From contig NW_003107099.1 in the NCBI RefSeq assembly GCF_000003605.2, positions 268,231 through 302,014 on the forward strand: a stretch of 33,784 bases of DNA. Direction: 5' to 3'. Each line of letters starts with the position of its first letter. Positions within the stretch are counted from its first letter, which is position 1. Both the position numbers and the translations under genes were made by a program. This stretch comes from Saccoglossus kowalevskii (taxonomy: Eukaryota; Hemichordata; Enteropneusta; Harrimaniidae). This document shows, piece by piece, positions 21,401-30,400 of the stretch. The notes under the pieces are model-generated. The model was not told the DNA's origin and did not search any database. It was given only the letters and a program-made list of their open reading frames with translations.

Positions 21401-24400
21401 AGTTCAGTATTTTGGAAATGGTATTTATAATATTATTAGATGACTTCACTTCAGTATAACAATGACACTTACCTCACATGGTCCAGTGACGACAACATTG
21501 TAGCTGGCGCAGATCTCTGCAATTGTCAGGCGTATTCCGAGCAGCGAATACAGAAATTTACATCTTATAGTGTCATAAATAATCGCATCCGCTTGCTGTA
21601 GCGTGTTGGAATATGGAGCTATGATTAAAAAAAGAAACGTAAGCAGTAGAACATCAGACTGAATAGGATCGCATTTGTAATAATACGGAATGCTACCGTA
21701 TAAGGCATAATTCATGGGTTTCCCGAAAGTTGTCGCCGATTTCACAGCTTTCTTGCATATACTTTAAACTCGACAAGTCTCACTGTTCTCAAAACCAGTA
21801 TTGTCGAAAATCATTTTTGTAGATTAGTATGCGATAGTTTTTTTGCATCTTAAGTCATCACTTTACTAAATTGCACGTACACCCAACTTCCTGGGTAACA
21901 ACTGCGTACCGTGGAATTTATGAAACGAATATTTTACTCATGTTTCCACTGGCTACGACAAACATTCGCTAATTCTCAGCTTAGTTGTGTTTAGTGCACA
22001 GTAATTACAAACGGGGGATTATTTTAGTGAAGACACCAATAACTAATAGCAGAATATTTCAGGTTTTGAACATGTTACCTTCGTAACTTTCAGATTTGTT
22101 TTAGTTACTCAAAATGCAGTTCATTATTTACAGACGCAGATATGCAGCGTTTTCCAAACCATGACCCTAGATTCATTCCATCGGAATTCATTGTGCAAAC
22201 AATATACAATGAAGGATCAGTAATTATACTACGTAATCGTTACTTACCATTATCATTCAATTTACCCCATCCAGTAATAACACATTCGGTGCCAGCTGCG
22301 AAGAAATCGTCGCTATCGGCATTCGGTAAACATACTCGGCTCGTGTAGAAGTTAAACGGTATTGGCGTCTTTGTATACAGTAGTCCCACATTCCAGCTGA
22401 TTTTATCCAGGCTAAATTCATTGTGAATGTGAACAGCATCTATGTTAGTCACGTATTTCTCGTACATAGTTACATATGCATGCTTTTTAACCATGCCAGC
22501 TATTACTTGGAATTGCTCTGGTGACGCCATTGTTTCGCCATCGTATCTAAACAAAACAAAAACGGTGACATGAATGTGAATATTCCATGCATTACGTCTT
22601 GTAATTTGCATTGTCGCCCACTGAGTGCCTCATTAGTCAAGGACATTTAATAAAATAGATTTCTTTTCAGGCGCAAAGGTGTTATGTGTATTAGGATTTT
22701 AAGTTGATTGTTTCTATTTGATTCATTTATTTCAGTAATTGCTGTGACATACGGAAACCAACAAAATCACTTAAAATGGATATACACTTACAAACACCGA
22801 GCAGCTGTCATGATCCAGTGATCATCGATAATGACACCACTACAGTTATGCGATCCTTCCACTGAGATGACGACTTCCCATGGCCATGAACCAAGGAGTG
22901 AATCTTGTCCTCCGACGATTCGATTCTCGACTACAGATTTCCTGCCACAGATATCAGGACCTGTGGATATAGACATCCAAAGACATAATATATCGTATGC
23001 GATAAACACATTGTGAAAGGAAAGTATAATAAGTATTAGAACATTAAATAAGCGAGACACGAGTGAGTGAACGCATTGTGATGTAATTACAGAAAGGTTA
23101 AAATCCAACAGCTTACACGCCTATAATAAGTTAAAATTTTGTTTTTCCTGCCAACATATTTTCTTTCCTCAGTGTGAAATTAATTAATTGGCAGCTTTTT
23201 GAAGTAGAATTTTGAACACTCGTTTTTTTTGGAATGAACACACAATTAGAACATTCCCATATCAAACTTGATGTAATCTTTCCAGTATTAATCAACAATA
23301 TATTTAATAAAACCACACTGAAATAAAGTCAAATTTTGTTAGCTCGAATAACTATATACGCCACTTTTTCAACATATTTTCACAGAGCAAAATTTGAATA
23401 TTTCAATTACAAATTCTATAAACATTTTTCTAGACAGGTTGAAATATTCTAACTTTCTAGGTTTTTGTGCTTTGGCAGCTGTTTTTTGGACCACAAAAAT
23501 GCCTAGACGGGGAAGCATTAGGTACCTGACCTAGTCATCAACACGTAAAATACCGCCGATTCATAGGTCTCCTTGATCAATTACGTGCAAAATTGAACCT
23601 ACATATTTGTGTGAGCTTTCTAGTTCTTAAATACACATTTTACGTCTACTTTTTCGAAGGTTTCTGCATCAAAAATATTGTTTATAATTTTACACCCCAA
23701 TTAAAAATTGGACACCCCCCCCAACACACACACACAAAGAACGCCTATTTGACGACTCACCAGTATGTATCGTCTGGTTTATCCATTCATTTGCAGCAGT
23801 TACGTTGAAATATGTAGCAGGGTTGTCGCAGTCTGGCCTCGAATTGAATAATCCAGCTACGTACCATCTAGAATCGTCCATGTAGCATACCAAAGGTCCA
23901 CCACCGTCTCCCTGTCAATTGTAAATCAGGCACATTCAATTATATAACATAACATATTCGTCTAAATGCAAATGGCCATTACACCCAGAAAAAAAAGTGT
24001 CTGTTACTCGTTTTTTTCCAGATACGTCGGCAGATACAAAAGTATGTCAGGTACGCATGTGGTACAGATGTATGTCAAAGTGGTAGCAAGTTGAAAACTT
24101 ATTTTGACATTTACTCGTCGTTCAGAGTCGATATTCGAGAAAATCACGTAGAACAAATTCAAAACGTGGCCGGAAAGTTCACTGGTGAAGCCATATTATA
24201 CAGAAAACACAATACCATTAAGAAATATCATTATGAATATTAACATTGTTAATTATAATGTCAGAGTTCTAAAATTAAATTAAATTATTAATTTAATAGA
24301 TTCTTGGGATGTTTTATTCCTACAGCAACACAGGCTGAATAATGATATATTATTTTCAAATTCTGATGCGTTGCACAGTAAAATGATATCAGTGGGTGCC

Positions 24401-27400
24401 AGGGTCATAGCTCACGTGGTGTACTGAGGGCAGGTCGCACGTGGGTCTAACTGATTAACGATAGTAAGAATAGAGTTATTGGTAATGAAATACCTAACAA
24501 TGACTAATTAAATGTTTATTCACCCACAGCTGGATCTGATATTGGTAAATTCAAGAGCATTCTTGGCATGTTTCCGGTCAATATTGTTGATTTAGATGTG
24601 TCACTAAAATGTGTTTATTTCTTTGAGATGGTGCGCGGATCGAGAACTCGTTTAAAAATAAGTTCATTCGTTGTATTGTAAGACAATTGAGAGTGAACTT
24701 CGTGCAAATTCTTCTGCTGAAAGTCTGCAAAAAATCCGAACTTCTAATGGGGAGACGTATGTAAACATAAACCATCAGCGACTTCAGCGGTTGGTAGATG
24801 TGGGAGATGTGGCAACTATGTAGCTTATGGCGACATAATGAGTTGACGTCACATCCACTATTCCAGCATTCAGTTCTTTTAAAACATGAAAACAGCGCCA
24901 CTCCCGGCAATTGCACCCACAAACTGTCTCGACATCCGTTTTAGGCTAAATCTAAATCTAATTATGCCATGGTTGCTGTGACAACAGTCACGTTTAAACA
25001 ACTAAAATATATATTGCCGGGTTGCTGTATTGAATATCTCACTGTTACAGGCCGATAATTGTTTAAAGCGGGAGAGTCGTCGTCTGCGCGTGCGTCAGAT
25101 GGCCATGAGACTTTGCGTTTTTAGCGCGTGTTGTTAATGTCGCTTGGGACTCAATTCCCGCGCGTGCGCAGGTGACGACCCTCCCGCTTTAAGTGAGAAC
25201 ATGACACGTTATTTCAATTTTTATCATTAGGGAAGTTTTAGATAATTATGAGCGGCCACATGATATTCATAATAATAGTGATAATATTGACAAATTACTG
25301 ACAGTGAACGTTTTACTCGCGGTACGGGGTTAAACGAGAGATTTATATCTTCGAGTTTATTTACAATGTATTGTATGGTTGTCACTTTTGTGACGACCAG
25401 ATTAAGCATCTTTCATATACTGAGAATTTGGCCTTTATTTCTCCTGCTTCGTATGGTTCATTTTTCGTTAATTACAGCAGCAGAGTTAACAATACCAGTC
25501 GAAGAGTTACATTTTTTTTGGACTAGCAGAACAACTTAATTTGTTATCGCATTTTTCTCTTATGAATTTTCTATTTTTTTAGTCTAAAATAAAGTTTAGT
25601 AATAATACTTAAACCATGTAAACAAGCAATCCATCAACTAATTGACTGGTCACTTATATGTTAGCTTTGGGTAGATAGTCGGGAAGTTCGTATAAAGTCA
25701 CTCATCCAGTAACACAACAAAGCAGTTAGATTAGCCACCCTGTTTTAAAATAGTGTTCCACGTTCGTATAAAGAAGTTCACAGTGCAGTCATATTTACTT
25801 GACAAGTGTCGTTGCTTATGCTTGACTCGATGGCACATAGTTCGGAATCTGATATAGTAATATTACAATGTCCGTACTCTGTCGTTTCTGTTATCGCTTC
25901 CTGTAGTACGTCCACCTGTATTGTATCTACATTGGAAAAATTGTAATAAAATGGATTGTAATTAAACATACGGAAATCGAAATGTATATAACTTTATAAT
26001 ACACGAACAGTAAAATAAAACTGCGATCATACATATTTTGACTGCTTCGAAATTGAAAGTGAGATTGAAGTTGGCCAAAGCATGACCTAGCAACAGTTGA
26101 AGAAAATTGTCAAATATCTTTGTTGTATTGTTTTTTTTGGTTTTTGACTAAATGGCCAGTAATCAAACTAACTGCGTATGATCCATTCATAAATTCATAA
26201 CGAACGAGACGTGTCCGATATCACGCGGGCGATGTGTATATATGCACTTGAATTTAATAACTATAATCCTTACCGGTCGCCGACTTCTGAGCCCACCCAA
26301 CACTAACGCACTGCCGACCAATAGGATCAAAGAAATTGGCATCATCCAACGGCGGAAGACACACGGGTCGAACAAACTCTGTGTATTCTATTGGATTATG
26401 TATGTAAAGCAAGGCGATATCCCATGGTGAATCATAGTGGGAATGTGTTGCGATATAATCGACTGGCGAGACATGTTCGTGTATGGACGATTCTGATAGC
26501 GAGACTGTGCCCACGTGAACCTCATACATATCTGCACGTAGATATGTGTCCGCATTGGAAATGCTGTTAGGAATAATATTAACATCAAAGACTTACTACG
26601 AGTCTATCGAAATTCCGTTCTTTGCCACGTCACAACTGTGTCAGAGGCCAATGCATGATTGGTGTGAAGAAACACTAGTTAAAACATTAATTCAGATTAC
26701 AAATTGAAAGCTTTTTTTCCGAATCATTTTTCCTTGCACCGTACACGTTTTCATAGAAATACAAATCACATAGAAACACAAATTGTGTTAAATCACTTCT
26801 CACACTTCCAAGAGAACAGGACTGTCTCTGATTTGCTCTCCTGTTGAAAAGAAAATCGCAATAACATGCATTGTGATAATCTAATAGGGCAGCCAATCAG
26901 AATACTTGTACGTGATGCAGTCAATTTTAATAGCACAAAATACGCCTTCCCTTCATAATTACTCTTATCGTTTTTATTTCCAACTCAGAGTTGTCAAGTT
27001 GAGAAAGGATTAGGATTCTAAGTTGTCCATTATTAAAAAGGATCTTCCCAGAAAAACTATAGTAACTGTATAAAAAATACTCAGTATTAGAAGTCAGAAA
27101 CTACCGAGCTATTGTCATGAATTTGTTTTTGCGTATCTGTTAACCGACTTAATTAGTTGATTATTAGCTGAATTGCTGTGTTATGTCAGTCATCGTTTAG
27201 GCCTATTTGAAGTTTTGGACGGAACTTGGCTCAGTGATTTGAAACTAATTACGAGATAACCGTCGCTATTCTGACTACTCATTTTGACAGTTGGTATTCA
27301 TAGTTATTAATGTAGTGAACGACTAATCAAAAAATATGACGTATTCAGTACTTAGTGTGATTGGCTTTATGATTGAAGGTTACGCCCTAGAGTCTTTTTT

Positions 27401-30400
27401 CTGCTTTGTAATTGGTTAGAGTTTTGAAAATGAATAAAGTTGTTTTAGTTGGTCTTGGGGAGTACAGCAGAACAGACGCAGTCCTGGAGAGACTTGGGGC
27501 GAGCCTTCACACAGTCTAAAAGAGTCTTGGGTCAGCCTTGCGATAGTCTTGGGGATTTTTCCCCAGGGCGCCGTGTCTTATAGAGTGCTCGAAAGACCGA
27601 CTAAGACGGGAGCTGAAACGTATTTCGTTGTGTGTGTCTTATTTGACTGTAAAGCTTAACTGACTTCCCGATCCCGCACCTCAAGGGGACGAGATATAGA
27701 GACGAGACCCCCCTCCCCTGGCAAGTGTGGAGAACCCCCCAGAGAAGAATTTACCCTCTGATACTATTACAATTGTGCCTGTCTCCAGTTAAATATTCGA
27801 TTCCATTGTTAATACACAGTTGTTTTATCTAATCTAGACAAACTTGACATTCTTCCCAAAATTAAATTCAGATATTGTGTCAAACAAAATACACAACTAA
27901 TCATGGCAGAATTAACGACAATATTGCTGGTCATGAACACAGGGGCAACACTTTGGGTATTTTTATCGGTCCGCGGAAAGCCATTGATACCATCAACCAC
28001 ACCATCTTGTTGAACAAATCTGTATACTATGGTTTTCGATGTGCTTTTTTGAAATGAATTCAATCCCATTTAATATTTCGAAAATAATATGTTTATGTAA
28101 ATGTAAGTCTGTCGGATCGCCAACATATTTTATGCGGGATCCCACCGGGTTCTACCTTGGAACCAACTTAATTTGAACGCCTAAAGATAAGGAACTTTGT
28201 AAAGTTACTGATTGATAACATTGACATAAATAATTATATGATTTTTAAAACAACTCAAAGGCAGATTGGATATGTATTGCAGTCTATATATCTTAGTGTA
28301 ATTTAATATAGCTGTCTAACATGGAAAGAGCATACAAGTTCTTACATATGTATTCTAGTTGTTGAAACTTGACTGTCTGTTTCAACAACGCTAGATGGTG
28401 AAAAATGATATACAATTTCTGAGAGGTCCAATTATTCATAGGATGTAACAATACTGTAGCCGATGTGTACAAGTTTCGGTCTAGAAGTATAGCTTATTGA
28501 TGTGGAAATTACTTTTTCTTTGAACTAAATTTAAGATTTAAACCACATGATACATATCTAGTGTATACTTGCATGCACAGGGCAGAAGTGAGTATCCAAT
28601 ATTCGCCGATGATGGCGCCACTACATGTATGGTTACCGCCTCGTCTTACAGACACTTGCCATGGCCAGATTGTAGGCGAATCGATGGGTTCAGCTCCAAT
28701 TACTCTTTCAGAAACCAATGGACGAGTGCCACATTGTACTGGGCCTGTAGTTGAGATAAAAAAAGGAAATGAGATTAATTATTGGAGATCTCATCACACG
28801 ATTAAACACGATTCTCCAAAGCGCAACATGAGAACATACATTGGATCATAAACCATATCCGAAATTTACGACTTGCAGGAAGATGTATAATTGCACTCTA
28901 TTATAGTCTGGCAGTCAATGGCAGGATCTAAATGGCACGAACTAGGACGAGTTTCAGGGTCGAGCCATTATTCCACCTTCAGGGCCCTAACTCCAAATCC
29001 TCAATTTCACATGCAAAGAACTTTGGCGTGATTGTGGCGTATTAATGCTGCCGGCATCGGCCAATGTTGACATGAGTCTATTAGTTTCAGTCAAAGTTTG
29101 GATAGTGTTATTTAAATACCTGTAATTTCACACAAGAACTTTCTTCGCCTGTAGCACTGGGTGAATTTCCACTGGAAGTCTACACCCCCTCGAACTGATC
29201 TGAAAGATATACACAATTACAGCAAAATACAATAAAGTAAAACAATTTATATAAAAGAATCAATTTCTTATTATGCAAACCAGAATGTTGTAACCAGTAT
29301 GCTATCAGATATCGAATAGACAGATTACACGACAGTGAAATAAGGAACTAGCTAATCTCATCAAATATCGTGCATGTGTACCAGGCCGATAAGGCGAGAA
29401 ATTCAATATGTTAATGATTTTTTTTACAGAATTTGCTGGTATCTTTGGTTTTATGAGGTAAATATTCAGGAAGCTCAACGCACATCGTGAATACACAGTC
29501 GTTTTTATCATTATTGTTGGAAATCTTCCCAGTGTGCCAATCGTCTTTGAATCTCGCCTTCGTGCCGTCCGTCCACCGCAGTAAGCCTTCTTTCTTGATG
29601 TCGTTCAGCCCTATCCAGTAGACACCTTCGATTCTGGCGCGTTTCAAAGCTTTCTCGTAGTACTTATTTAGACGTAGGGTTGACGGTTGGCCTAACCTTC
29701 CGCCTTGCATCTCACAATAGGACTGCGCGTCGTACCATGGCAGTTTGTAAGTTACAACCAAAATAATTAAGTCATCTGCGCTGAGAGTCTTTTCCCCTTG
29801 ACATAATAAAGATGAACGTATTAGTAAACAAATAGGTTATTATTTGCAACGATGTAATATCAGTGGTTAAGGAAACAGTATAGAAGTTTCAAAAAAGTGT
29901 TGGCCCACAATTTTCCGGGCAACACAGGGAAAATACCACATTTCATAATTATATTACTATCTGATCAGTTACCTGCAATGCTTCTTCTCATCCCCATCTA
30001 AAGTAAAAAAAAAAACAAGCAGATGTATTTAATATTTTTAATATAATTAACACACACGCACACACAAATGGAAAATGGTGATAATATCCAGGCATTGTTG
30101 TTTCGACTGTGTTGCAAAACAATGAACGGTGCCGCTTTGTATAGTATTAATGCTGACTGTCGTTTTCATACAGTTGTCAGTACACAATTAATGACAACAT
30201 ATTGATACACGGATTTCAGTAAATTTCTCAGTCATTTAAAATTAAAGTACAGCATCTTTGACACAAAAATTCTGATTAATTCAAATAGAAATAGGTTTAG
30301 TTCAAATAATTGTAACACAGTTTGTCAGATTATTTAAGTGTCTCATCAGTATTGTTTGATAGTTTCTACAGAAATAAAACAATACATACAAGCTATCCCC

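Noticed and set aside
24390-24450. tRNA-like A box (TAGCTCACGTGG), possible SINE
   Set aside because: No matching B box or cloverleaf, and the stretch is better explained by the LINE endonuclease-like frames.
24578-24922. 114-codon minus-strand frame
   Set aside because: No family motif; it lies antisense to, and partly over, the region with LINE endonuclease-like motifs on the plus strand and inside a gene A intron.
29411-29483. Reading through the gene A lectin exon to the stop at 29411, making a stand-alone lectin
   Set aside because: It would lose the conserved end of the CTLD; splicing at GTGCGT to 29199 restores Trp and both C-terminal Cys in phase. A retained-intron isoform remains possible.
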